Assembly: GCF_003473485.1 (NCBI RefSeq)
Contig: NC_053044.1
Coordinates: forward strand, 29,888,091 to 29,952,090
Reading direction: 5' to 3'
Source of the DNA: Medicago truncatula
Taxonomy: Eukaryota; Streptophyta; Magnoliopsida; Fabales; Fabaceae
Length of the DNA: 64,000 bases
Below the pieces are notes generated by a model. That model was given only the letters and a program-made list of their open reading frames with translations. It was not told the origin of the DNA and did no database searches. A program made the position numbers and the translations under genes. Of this stretch, positions 23,450 through 34,800 are shown one piece after another (the stretch's first letter is position 1; each line of letters opens with the position of its first letter).

Positions 23450-26400
23450 ATGTCCACTGTTTCTTCCTTCATCACATTCACCTTCTTTTTCTTCACCATT
23501 TTCAACATAGCTTCTATCTCTGAAGCTATAGGTGTGAACTGGGGAACCATGGCTTCACACCCACTACCACCCATAAAAGTAGTGAAGCTTTTGAAGTCCA
23601 ACAACATCAACAAAGTGAAACTGTTTGATGCAAAACCTGATGTTCTTCAAGCACTTTCTGGGTCTAACATTGGTGTCACTGTTGGTATTCCTAATGCTTT
23701 TCTCAAAAGCTTGAATTCTTCTAGAAAAGTTGCTGATACTTGGGTTCATGATAATGTTACTCGCTATGTTTCTAATGGTGCTAAAATTGAGTATGTCCTC
23801 TTTTAATTGTATATTTTCTCATTTTATATTATTTATTTAATTTTTAATACATTGTTGGTTATTTTTTATTTTAACTCATATTTGTCGTTATGTTCTTTGG
23901 TAATAACGTAAAGACTTAGTATAGAGTGAAACAAGAATTAGTCACTCAATGAGGAAGTTTTATATAGATTATAGAATAAATAATGTCACAGGTGTCAAAA
24001 CCTATTAAGCACAGACACATACACGAACACCAGACTAACACACGTTGATGTCGTCAACAATAATAATTTAGGAAAATGAATTAATAAATGTAACTACATG
24101 TGCGGGAAGCCGACACATGTCAGATAACAACAACAGACACACTTTTGATCAGAAGTGTCGTGCTAGATGCCAAAACCCACAATTATAGAACAAACAATGC
24201 CATAGGTGTCAACTGAATGGGGTTGTGTTATTAATAGTTAAGTTAGGGAAGAGATGTATGTAGCAGAGTTGGAATGTGTCAAAGATAAAATGTAGCTAAT
24301 GTGATAATTAAGGGATAAAAGAACTAAAATTAGCTAAGCCAATATTCATTGCAAATGAAAGAAGTGAATCAAATGCAGAATTTTGTTAGAAACCAGTATC
24401 AAAATACAACTTAAATGTAGAATCTGACTTTTATTTATAGTAGAATACGTTTACAACAGAAACAGATTTACACTAACTATAGAGAATGCACAATTCACAG
24501 GTAAACTAAAGAAAGAAATTGTACACTATTACAAGACAAATCCTATCCGAGAAATTTGAGAGTCTTGGTCTCTCCCTCCGAAAATCATTAAAAAACTACG
24601 CTATAATCACCTTTTCCTTTCATTTCTCTATTTATACTTGACATTAAACAACATACATAACTGCCTATAACTGCCATAATAAGAAGTCTAACAAAGTTAT
24701 GATTTATAGCATCCAACAAATGTAAGAGGACTGCATTTGTTAGAATAGAATGCTTGCAATTGCATTTCAGTGTTGAAGCGGCTGCACGATGTAAAATCTA
24801 TAGTTGGAATTTGATTTTAAAACAAATCATTCTTTTTTCTAACTTGTATGAGCTGATAAAATTGGAAATCAAATCAGTTATGATGAATTAATCACCTCAG
24901 TGAAGGGGTAAGATGGCACTCATATTATGATGATAAATTTTCTGCAAACAAGGGATTCTCTTCAGGGATTTGGCGTCTTCCAGCCTGTAAAATAACTACA
25001 ATTTTTAACACAATATTCTTTCAAATGCAATAAAAAAAGAAACTTGATAAAAAAATAGTTGCAGAAGCAGAAAATTATGAACTAAAGTGTGATAGTTCTA
25101 TAGAAGTTTCATCTCATAAAGTAGAGAAATTTAACTTTATTGCTTAAATATTGAGAATGCCCCTTGTTTTCAACACCGAACATTAAGAACTATTTATGGG
25201 TTTTGCATGATTTAAAACACCAACTAATCCCTTCATCCCCATCTTTCTTCTAAAGAGAAAAAGTTTATCCAAAATATTAAAATAAGATCCAAAGTGACTA
25301 CAATTAGCAGCTTGAGTTGGCATGACAGCATGGACATCATGAATCATGATAAGACGCATCACTGTTAGATAGCATGCTACTAGGATTGCTATGTTGTAGG
25401 CTCTTAGTATTCTATGTTTGCATTCAAAATGTGTCGTAACTCCCAAGTCCTAAGATGCTAGATTGCCAAAGAAATTATCAGCTGACATATTCAGGATCTG
25501 TTTGGTTTGAGAAAATAAGGAAGGAAATAATATGACAATAAAAGCTAATCATGAAACAGGACAGTTATACAAAATCAAATCCCTATGATTAAGACTACAG
25601 AAGGTGTGTGTTGTTTTTCAATAACAAAAATGAATCGATGACTGTTCATGAAAGAAGCAATAACTGGAGGTAGTGTTATGGAAGAGTAGATTAGTGATAC
25701 TGGTGTACATGATTTGTTGATAAGATGATGTTTCTCCTTGGCATAAGGATATGGCCGATGCTGAAGGGAGAAGAACGAAAGCATGTTCTTTCATTGAACC
25801 GGGGATCCCACGATTGGTTTGATGTGGAGAAGTTGCTGTAACTAACAGTAGGCTTCTGTAGATCTACCTTTAATTCTATCGAAGGAATTATTTAGAGATG
25901 TACCTTTTGTGCAAGACGCTTGTAGGGTGACTTGTTGCAATTTACTGAATAAAAGTTTCTTTTTGCTTGTTCGAAAAAAGCTGTATGGTTTCTCTCTGCA
26001 CGGGTATAAGAGAGTTTTCAATAGCTAAATAGCTTAATTCAAATAAAAATAAATAGCTGCAGAATTACATAATCTGCACCTGGAGTATTAGAGACCATGT
26101 ATCAAGAACAAAAGAACCTAATGCCACTTTTCTTGAGTGCGCTTTTTGCATCAAGTCTGTGTCTCTTTTCTGTATTAGATTAGCTTTATTGGTTGTTACT
26201 TTCAGCCGTGTTGCAACTTCATTTTCACTTTCTAAGTGGAGTTGGGTGAGGTATTTCAACAACAAAATTTGTCAAAACTCTTTTCTTAGTTCATATAAAG
26301 AGATAATGACATGAGGGGTTTCTAAGATATGTTCAACTAAATTTGCTTATATTTTGAATATACGTATTTTAGATGGAAACTTTAACTAGGTCATTTTTCT

Positions 26401-27616
26401 TTTTAAGAGTTGATTTTTTAACAGAATTAATGTTACTGTTTTCTCAGTGGTGTATGCTAGGACCATGAAATGCTAGATCAGTTAAATTCACTAGCCATAG
26501 AGCATCAAATAAGTATGCTTTCTCGAAGGTTTAATCAGCTAAAATTTGAACAAGTAATTGAAACTTTTGAAAAATTTACTCCTAGTTCAAAAAAGATAGA
26601 TATGTATTTCTGAAGTATGACTCACTTTACATATATGGTTCTAAATTTAACTTATATGCAGATATGTTGCTGTTGGTGATGAACCATTTCTTAAAAGTTA
26701 TGGCGAACAATTTCATCCCTTCACGGTTGGTGCTGCTATGAACATTCAAGCTGCTTTAAAAAAAGCAAAATTGGACAACAAAATGAAAGTTGTTGTTCCA
26801 TGCAGCTTTGATAGTTTTGAGTCAGGATCCAACTCGTCCACCGAAGTGCATTTCAGGTCTGACATCAACAAAACCATGATCGAGCTACTCACATTTCTCG
26901 ACAAGCACGAATCACCTTTCTTTGTGACCATTTCTCCATTTCTAACCTTCCTTCAGACCAAAAACATTTCACTTGATTTTTCACTCTTCAAAGAAACTGC
27001 ACACCCTCATAAACTTGGCCACAAAACATACAAAAACAGCTTTGATATGAGCTACGATACAGTGATCACTGTTTTATCAAAAGTAGGATTTCCTAATATG
27101 GAAATTGTTGTTTCAAAGATTGGTTGGCCGACCGATGGAGCTGCCAACGCAACCTCGTACCTAGCCGAAACCTTCATGAAAGGCCTAATGAACCACCTTC
27201 ATAGCAACTTGGGAACACCACATCGGCCACCACATGAAACATACATATATAGCCTTCTCGACGAGGATCAAAGGAGCATTACTGCTGGAGATTTCGAAAG
27301 GCATTGGGGTTTATTCACCTTTGATGGCCAATCAAAATACCACGTAGATCTTGGCCAGGGTTCAAAGAGCCTAGTGAATGCTCAAAATGTTGAGTATCTT
27401 TCTTCCAAGTGGTGTGTTGTGAACAACAATGAAGACTTGTCTAATGCAACTGCAAAAGCTTTAGAAGCTTGCGCAAATGCTGATTGCACTGCACTATCTT
27501 CTGGTGGATCTTGCTTTAACATCACATGGCCTAGTAATATATCATATGCTTTTAATAGTTATTATCAGGAGCATGATCAGAAAGCTGAAAGTTGCGACTT
27601 TGGGGGCTTGGATTAA
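23450..27616 (+). CDS. GH17 + X8 glucan endo-1,3-beta-glucosidase-like, likely inactive
   Basis: Two exons (23450-23790 and 26662-27616) flank a 2.87-kb intron and give 431 residues. A signal peptide covers about residues 1-26, followed by a GH17 domain (IGVNWGT onward) and an X8/CBM43 module starting at WCVV near residue 364. GH17 enzymes cleave beta-1,3-glucan, including callose, at the cell wall. Two active-site features differ from the family. The acid/base motif normally GNE is GDE (Glu121 kept). The nucleophile Glu before GWPT is Lys266 (VSKIGWPT, codon AAG). The frame then ends at GGLD, inside the X8 module. In the next frame, coding similarity continues with a DDRCRFP block carrying the last X8 cysteine, then a hydrophobic tail like a GPI signal. 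One missing base near 27610 would explain this. It is either a decaying gene, an inactive binding protein, or partly a sequence error. Confidence 0.85.
23968..24212 (-). repeat. Diverged short repeat in GH17 intron, flanked by a direct repeat
   Basis: The core (about 24000-24140) is rich in GACAC/GTGTC motifs and, on the minus strand, resembles the element at 52890-53040. Both share GTTACATTnATTAAT and TTTTCCTAAATTATTA-like blocks. A roughly 31-bp direct repeat, ATTATAGAAyAAAyAATG and onward, lies at 23968-23998 and again at 24182-24212. Family and ends are uncertain. Confidence 0.4.
24213..26661. other. Remainder of GH17 intron 1
   Basis: About 2.4 kb of intronic DNA. Several minus-strand frames of 60-90 codons occur (25183-25446, 25575-25784, 26065-26265), but none shows family resemblance. 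A branchpoint-to-acceptor stretch ends in TTATATGCAG at 26661. The length may reflect an old insertion, but no boundaries were found. Confidence 0.4.
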
Positions 27617-28096
27617 TCACAACTGTTGATCCGTCAGATGATCGTTGCAGGTTTCCGATTGAGATTCACACTTCTAATGTAGAACTTTACAGGGTGTGTA
27701 GTTTTCAGTGGTTGATTTTACTAGTAACAATCCTCTTGGCATCTTTGGAGGTTTGACTTAAGTAAATTTTAGGATCATTTTTGCAGATAATTTACTGCAT
27801 TAATTTTGTTGTAGATGTGTATTAGTGAATTAAAATGGTTAGGTCTTCCTAGAGTTAATTTATTTGTGAAATTAAAGTATTAGGGCTATCACTTTGGTTT
27901 GCCTGTTTCATGGTTATTAACTGCATGTGATTGAACATGAGACTACGATTTCCTGAAATTGAGATGTACTAGTTCTTAAAGAAGGCTCTGTTGATTGTTA
28001 AATTATGATCAATTATAGTGTATCTTTTTGTTAGATTAGTAGTAGTTCGAACACTATAAAAACACCACCATACTTAACGCTTAAGAAACCCACAAC
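27617..28096 (+). other. 3' region of the GH17 gene
   Basis: The first 150 bases still read as protein in the alternative frame (hydrophobic C-terminal tail, then TGA near 27760). They are therefore former coding sequence now in the 3' UTR. The rest is ordinary AT-rich 3' flank. Confidence 0.5.
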
Positions 28097-28371
28097 CAGG
28101 GCCGTCTCCGATAATTTGGAGGCCCCGCTGTAATCTTGACGATTTTAACTTAAAAAGTATTGAAAATAAAAATTCAACACCACTTAGAGCACAAACATCT
28201 ACGTTCTAGTTAAATATATGAGCAATGGTTCAAAATCAAACATGACTTTTAGCCACAAACAAATAGACATTTATATACGGACAATGTATAGTTGACAGTA
28301 AAATAGTTGAATTCTAAACTTCTACGACCCTCTGCCAAGGGCCTTGATGCACTTGCATAGGACCGGCCCTC
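28097..28371. mobile_element. Possible hAT-like MITE
   Basis: The ends CAGGGCCGTC and GACCGGCCCTC are near-inverted copies. They are flanked by CCCACAAC and ACCACAAC, which match at 7 of 8 positions, as an aged 8-bp hAT duplication would. The 275-bp interior is AT-rich and non-coding. The terminal repeats are short, so the call is tentative. Confidence 0.45.
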
Positions 28372-29838
28372 ACCACAACTGAGAGGATATAGTTTCTTTC
28401 TCTGCACATAGAGAAAAGGGAAAAAACAAAAATTGAGAAATCATACTTAATCCTGCTAAGACGGGCACTAACTTTTTTTTTTTTTCCTTTAGCTTAAACG
28501 AATTATCTTCCGCAAGCGCAATTAACTAATCTTTCGAGCATTGTGGGACCCAAACAAGCGGCAAACTCTCCGCAAGAGTGTTTTAACGCTACTGTATGCC
28601 AATGCTGAATTTAATCCCAACTCAGGCAATTGATTTGAAAAGTGGAGTAGATCAAGATTTTGCAGATAAATACTTGTTCAAAAAAGAGTTGCAGATCAAT
28701 AAATTTACTATTACATTCCAAAAAAATATTAAAATAAAATTTACTAGTCTTGAGCTGCAAAAATTTGTGGCTGGGTAAGAGTGATTTGTAGTAGTATATT
28801 TTTTAATAGTACGATGTAGTTGCATTATTAATTTATTATATTGATAGAGTTTATCGTTTGGGAGGAACAAAACAAATAAAAAAAAAAAACCATAAAAACC
28901 AAAAATCGAGGTTTGGGAAGTATAAACACGAGATTAAAAATTGATTTTTAAAGGTTTCAATAGAATAATCGATTTTTAAAATGAATGAGCAGTGTGAAAG
29001 TGTGAAGTTCGAAATGGGATTAATTTAAAAAACGAAAAAGGTACAGGTGGTAGTAGTAGTAGTAGACCAAGACAAGACTGAGGTTGGTATTCTCTGCTCT
29101 TAGTTAGAAAAACAGGTATTAAAAAATCGTGTAGTGTGAGTGAGTATTAAAAAAAAACAATTCAGTGGAGTGTAGACAAAGTGGTTGGTTTTTCTAAAGT
29201 CAAGACTAGACTAGGGGTTAGAAATGTTATAGTCTCTTTCTCTCTGCTGCTATTGTTTGAGTTTCATCCATGCTTGTTGGAGAAAGAAAAGGGACCAAAG
29301 ATTCATTCTTGTTGTGTGCCCGCTGCTAGCTGAACGTAACGGAACTGGTCCAGAGGTAACAAGCATTTCATTCCAATCACATTTTCTGTCCATTATACTT
29401 ACTTCTTTAGCTGATTTATTAAATAACCAGTATATCTAATTTATATATAATACGAAATAGATATATCACTTATTCAATCGATAGTTTTAAAAAGTAATTC
29501 TTTTTTTATAAAAGATATCAAAATGAGAAGTTGTTAAAACAAGCTAATTCGTATAGGTCCGTTCGCCAGGTAAATTATAGGATTTGAACTTTAAATTTTT
29601 AACCTAAATTTTTTCCGAACTTTATAGTTCAGCCCGTAATAGTTTCGATATCCATTTGGGTTAGTCCATATGAACCATGAGTAGCCTGTATAAAAAAATT
29701 ATATTTAAAATTCCTTAGAATGTTGGTTATTAAAGTGAAAATCCAATAATCAACACAAAAATAGAAGTAATAAAAAGTTGTATTAATTTGTTTAACATGT
29801 AATCCATCTAAATTTATTTTTTGGTAGACCAAATTTAA
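28372..29838. other. Intergenic, no supported gene
   Basis: Frames at 28596-28870 on both strands and at 29257-29439 show no family resemblance. A TAG trinucleotide microsatellite sits near 29049-29065. A local duplication begins near 29819: a TTTGGTAGACCAAAyTTAAG block occurs twice, about 50 bp apart. Confidence 0.4.
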
Positions 29839-29839
29839 G

Positions 29840-31080
29840 ACTTAGGCCTAGGCCTTCAATATTTTGGTAGACCAAACTTAAGACTTGCAAAGTCTAGTTT
29901 GTCCTAACATATTCCTACACCTAGGTGCAAAGTTAGATCTTGTTCCGGATCGGCAAAGGCCATATAACAAGCAACCTAATGAACCAAGGTCTAAGGGTGC
30001 ACAAGACTAAACACGGTTAGCTAACACGTGAAGCCCTGTGCGGATCACCGCACAAGAGCACGTCATAGTCTTATCTCCATCGTCCACATTATCTGTATAA
30101 GAGTGACTCAGTGTCACGCTCAAGGTACTGACTTGACTTGAACGTTAGAGTGCTAATGTGCCTGCATGCACCTTTCTCCTCCATCGTGGAAGCTCAACCT
30201 CTGTCACACCAGAACATCACGAACCACCACTTCACATCTTCGTTCTTCACCGCACTGATATTTTGGTGCTAGAAAGAGGGGATTGTTCACTGGTTCCCGT
30301 TGGCTCAAATGATTCTGAGCCTTAACGTTAACGGTTTTTGATTACGCATTTCTCTGACGTAACCGTTTTCGGTTACAAGTTACTCTACCACAACGATTTA
30401 CAGTTAGTCTCTGCACAAGAAATCATGACTGGAATTCGCAAGAGAAACACCGAAGTAAATCCTCCACTGCAGCGGAGGTTCGATCTGTGATTCAAACTCT
30501 CCAAGATCGTTCGATTCTGATCCTCTAACTGGTTGACCAAAACGAGAACAACGTCAAAGCTTTTCCAACGATAGCGAACAACGCAATCCCTTCTTCAGCA
30601 ATGCCTCCACCACCAGGTCCATCCTCATTCTTCTCGGCGGAAACCTGCACTCAGATTCCTAACCAGAACCTTCTTCCACCACCTCCAGGCACTAACAAAC
30701 TCTTAAGAAGCCTTTGGAATCTATTTCAGCAACAGAATGAAAGACTTAGGCGAATGGAAGAAAATCAAGTAAATATCCCTACGGAGATTGCTATGCAGCT
30801 TGAAGTAGCATAACAAAACCAGTGAAACTCCACTCCAGTGGTGATTGCAGATGCCGTTTCGATTCTGATGAAGTTGCGTCGAGGAGGAGGCGACAAACCT
30901 CCAGATGATTCAGACTAGGGAAGCAGCAATCATTCACCTCATTGACGCGGTCGCAGAGCAGCACAAACGCTACACATTGGACATCCACAAACTAGTGTAA
31001 GAAGGTAAGATTCAAGTTCTTCTGAAAGTTTATCGAGAGCAGTAAAAAATTTAAAAACAAATCTAGATCCTTGATTGAGG
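29840..31080 (+). mobile_element. LTR-retrotransposon-derived gag-region fossil
   Basis: An ATTTTGGTGCTAGAAAGAGG stretch at about 30258 resembles the segment after the 5' LTR in legume LTR elements. It is followed by gag-like coding fragments from about 30424, including a proline-rich PPPPGPSS / PPPPGTNK part and a KRYTLDIHKLV block near 30990. The element is broken and incomplete. No pol region or paired LTR was found nearby, the family is undetermined, and it appears old. Confidence 0.45.
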
Positions 31081-31898
31081 TAGTAACTCACACTGAAGAT
31101 CAAGGAGATATTTATAGCTCGAGTCTAACAAACTCTAACTAATCTATGAAACTAACTTCTGATAACCTTGCTGAATGTCGAGTCAACACAATAGAAAAGA
31201 TAAAGTTATGCTACTCTATGCTAATGCTCATAACAAGCCTATGGTTGAGCCAAGATGCTAACTAGCACAAGTAGCTTGTATTACAAGGCATCTCTATGCT
31301 GCTTCTAATTCCAAATTGTTTAACAATGACCAACTTTGTCATCGAAGGAGAGGCCTAGTGACAAGAGTTGAGACACTAATATATTTTATGAAGGAAGTAT
31401 AAGGTTCAATATCTTCTACTAATAAATCGCCATCTCCCTAACGAATTAATCTCTAACAATTTGCATATAGGACTAAATTCAAATTTATAAAAACTATAAA
31501 TATCAACAATTCGGTAGCAAGTACAGTATATTCAATTAAAGACAAAAGACAAAGCAATGAATCATCTATCGCCAGTTACCACAATAACATTATTAGGATG
31601 TTGAGGGTCTGATCCTGCTGCTAACAAATTCCATCTCCCCTGAAGTTTCCATGGTATCATCTCTATTCTATTTCACAATCTTAAACCATTGGCGTATGTT
31701 ACATCAATGATAATCACTGTAAAACTAAACATAGCTAGTTTATAAAAAAAATGATTGAAAAAGACACGTAGTCATACCTTTCGTTCTACTTCTATCTTTA
31801 TTGCTTATAGAACTTCGCCTAAAAAATAAATCATGTCTATTTGAAGTTGGCAAACATTTATATAATTGCCTAACTTTGTTTTATTGAAAATGATTTAG
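31081..31898. other. Upstream region of the NLR locus
   Basis: AT-rich, no gene seen. The promoter and 5' UTR of the NLR gene should lie in the last few hundred bases. Confidence 0.4.
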
Positions 31899-34800
31899 AT
31901 GGCGAGTTTTCTGTGTGATTTAGTGAAGCCATATGTGGAAAAAATGATAAATGGGGCAATAACAGAAGCGCGTCATGTATTTTGCTTTACATGCATTGTT
32001 AAGGATTTCGAAGAAGGAAGGGATAGGTTGGAGCAAGAAAGGTTAACTGTGGGGCAACGTGTCAAGGTGGCAATGGGAAAAGATAAAGATATTCAAGCTA
32101 ATGTTGGTTTTTGGGAAGAAGAAATTGGTAAGCTCAAAAAAGTGGACATCAAAACAAAACAAACATGTTTTTTTGGATTTTGTCCTGATTGCATATGGCG
32201 ATATAAAAGGGGGACAGAGTTGGCAAATAACTTGGAGGACATTAAACGACTAATAGAAAAGGGAGAGCAACTTGAAAATATTGAACTCCCTCATCGTCTT
32301 CCAGATGTTGAACGTTATTCATCCAAAACTTACATTTCTTTTAAAAGCAGAGAGTCAAAATACAAAGAATTGTTGGATGCACTAAAAGATGGCAACAACT
32401 ATATAACCGGATTGCAAGGGATGGGGGGCACTAGGAAAACTACATTGGCCATAGAAGTGGGTAAAGAACTAAAGCAATCTGAACAATTCGCTCATGTCAT
32501 TAATACGACAGTGTCATTTACTCCTGTTATAAAAAAGATTCAAGATGATATTGCTGGACCTTTAGGATTGATGTGGGAGGATTGTAATGAATCAGACCGA
32601 CCCAAAAAACTATGGAGCAGATTAACAAATGGTGAAAAAATTCTTTTGATAATGGATGATGTGTGGGATCGAGATCCACCTCTTGATTTTGATGCAACAG
32701 GGATTTCCCAACCATGACAATCACAAAGGTTGCAGGGTTCTTGTAACCTCACGTAGTAAAAAAACATTCAACAAAATGGATTGTGATAAGGGAATTGAAC
32801 TGTATCTTTTGTCGGAAGAAGACGCATGGATCATGTTCAAAATGTATGCTGGTATATCCAGTAGCTCCTCAAAAACATTGATCGGTAAGGGATGTAAAAT
32901 TGCAAAGGAATGCAAACAATTACCAGTTGCAATTGCAGTTATCGCTAGCTGTGATCGAGTGCATGAGTGGGATGTGATATTAAAATCCTTGAAGAAGCCT
33001 GTATCCATGCAGGATGTTGATGACGATATGGTTGAAGTTTATAAATGTTTAAAGTTTAGCTATGATTATTTGAAGGATGAAAAAGTCAAGGGATTGTTCC
33101 TCTTATGTTTGTTATTCCAAGAAGATGTAGAAATTGATGTTGAAACCCTAGTCAGAATTTGCACTGGAATGGGTATTTTTAGGGATGATTACTGCAGCTA
33201 CAACGATGCTCGAAACCAAGTAGTTGTAGCCAAAAATAAACTCATTGATTCTTGTTTATTGTTGGAGGTCAATGAAAGAAATGTAAAAATGCATGATTGG
33301 GCTCGTGATGGGGCTCAATGGATAGGGAACAAAGAGTTTCGAGCAGTAAATTTGTCTGATAAAATTGAAAAGTCAATGATTGAATGGGAGACAAGTATTA
33401 GACATTTATTATGTGAAGGGGATATCATGGATATGTTTTCTTGCAAGCTTAATGGTTCTAAACTTGAGACTCTAATTGTCTTCGCAAATGGATGTCAAGA
33501 CTGTGAATGTATGGAAGTCCCAAGTTCTTTCTTTGAAAATCTTCCCAAGCTTCGAACTTTTAACCTTTCTTGTCGAGACGAACTACCTCTATCCTTAGCA
33601 CATTCAATTCAGTCATTGACAAATATTCGATCTATATTGATCGAAACTGTCGATTTAGGTGACATCTCTGCTTCGGGAAACTTGCCTAGTCTTGAGGCTC
33701 TTGATTTGTATGATTGCACAATCAATGAATTGCCAAGCGAAATTGCAAAACTGGAGAAATTGAAATTGTTGTTCTTGCAAGATTGTGTAATTAGAATGAA
33801 AAATCCATTTGACATTATTGAAAGATGTCCTTCACTTGAAGAGTTGCATTTCAGAAATAGTTTTAATGGATTTTGTCAAGAAATAACCTTACCTGAGTTG
33901 CAAAGGTATCTTATCTATAAAGGGCGGTGTAAATTGAATGATTCACTATCAAAATCTGTAAATTTTGATGCGAGGCGTGGTAATGAATGTTTTTTTTCAA
34001 AAGAAACATTCAAGTACTGTATGCAAACAACAAAGTTTCTTTGGCTAAATGGAATGAAGGGGGGGATGGAGAAATCTCATGCCTGAGATTGTTCCTATAG
34101 AACTAGGTATGAATGATATTGTTGAGCTTCATTTGAATTGTATTCCAAAGTTAGAATTCCTCGTTGACAATATTGGTTCTCAAGTCCCAAATGTCTGCTT
34201 ATCAAAAAAAAGAAAAAGAAAGTCCCAAATGTCTTGTCCAAGTTGGTTATACTAAAACCGGAAAGAATGGAAGATTTGGAAGAACTATTCAGCGGTCCCA
34301 TTTCCTTTGACTCTTTGGAGAATTTAGAGGTTCTATCAATCAAGCATTGTGAACGTTTGCGAAGTTTGTTTAAATGCAAGCTAAACCTCTGCAATCTTAA
34401 GACCATCGTTCTACTGATTTGCCCGATGTTAGTTTCCCTGTTTCAACTTTTGACTTCTCGAAGCTTGGTGCAACTAGAGGCATTGCACATAGAAAATTGC
34501 GAGGGTCTGGAAAACATAATAGTAGATGAAAGAAGAGAGTTGGAATCAAGAGAAGATATAGATGGCGATGATAATGATAACAAGAGTCATGGCTCTATGT
34601 TTCAAAAACTAAAATTTCTGAATATTGAGGGATGTCCCTTATTAGAATATATACTTCCTATCCTCTATGCCCAAGACCTTCCAGTACTGGAAAGTGTCAA
34701 AATTGAAAGATGTGATGGATTGAAATACATATTTGAACAACATGTGGAACTTGGTTCACTAACATATTTGAAGCTCAATTATTTACCAAATTTCATTGGT

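Noticed and set aside
23257-23613. 118-codon minus-strand frame over the glucanase start
   Set aside because: Antisense shadow of exon 1. No family resemblance.
25183-26265. Three minus-strand frames in the GH17 intron as a nested gene
   Set aside because: No shared splice structure or domain. Their lengths are what chance gives in this composition.
28596-28870. Pair of short frames downstream of the glucanase
   Set aside because: Low complexity, mutually antisense, no recognisable domain or splice partner.
29257-29439. 60-codon frame near 29.3 kb as part of a small gene
   Set aside because: It has a plausible-looking upstream leader but no domain, no convincing donor or acceptor, and no second exon.
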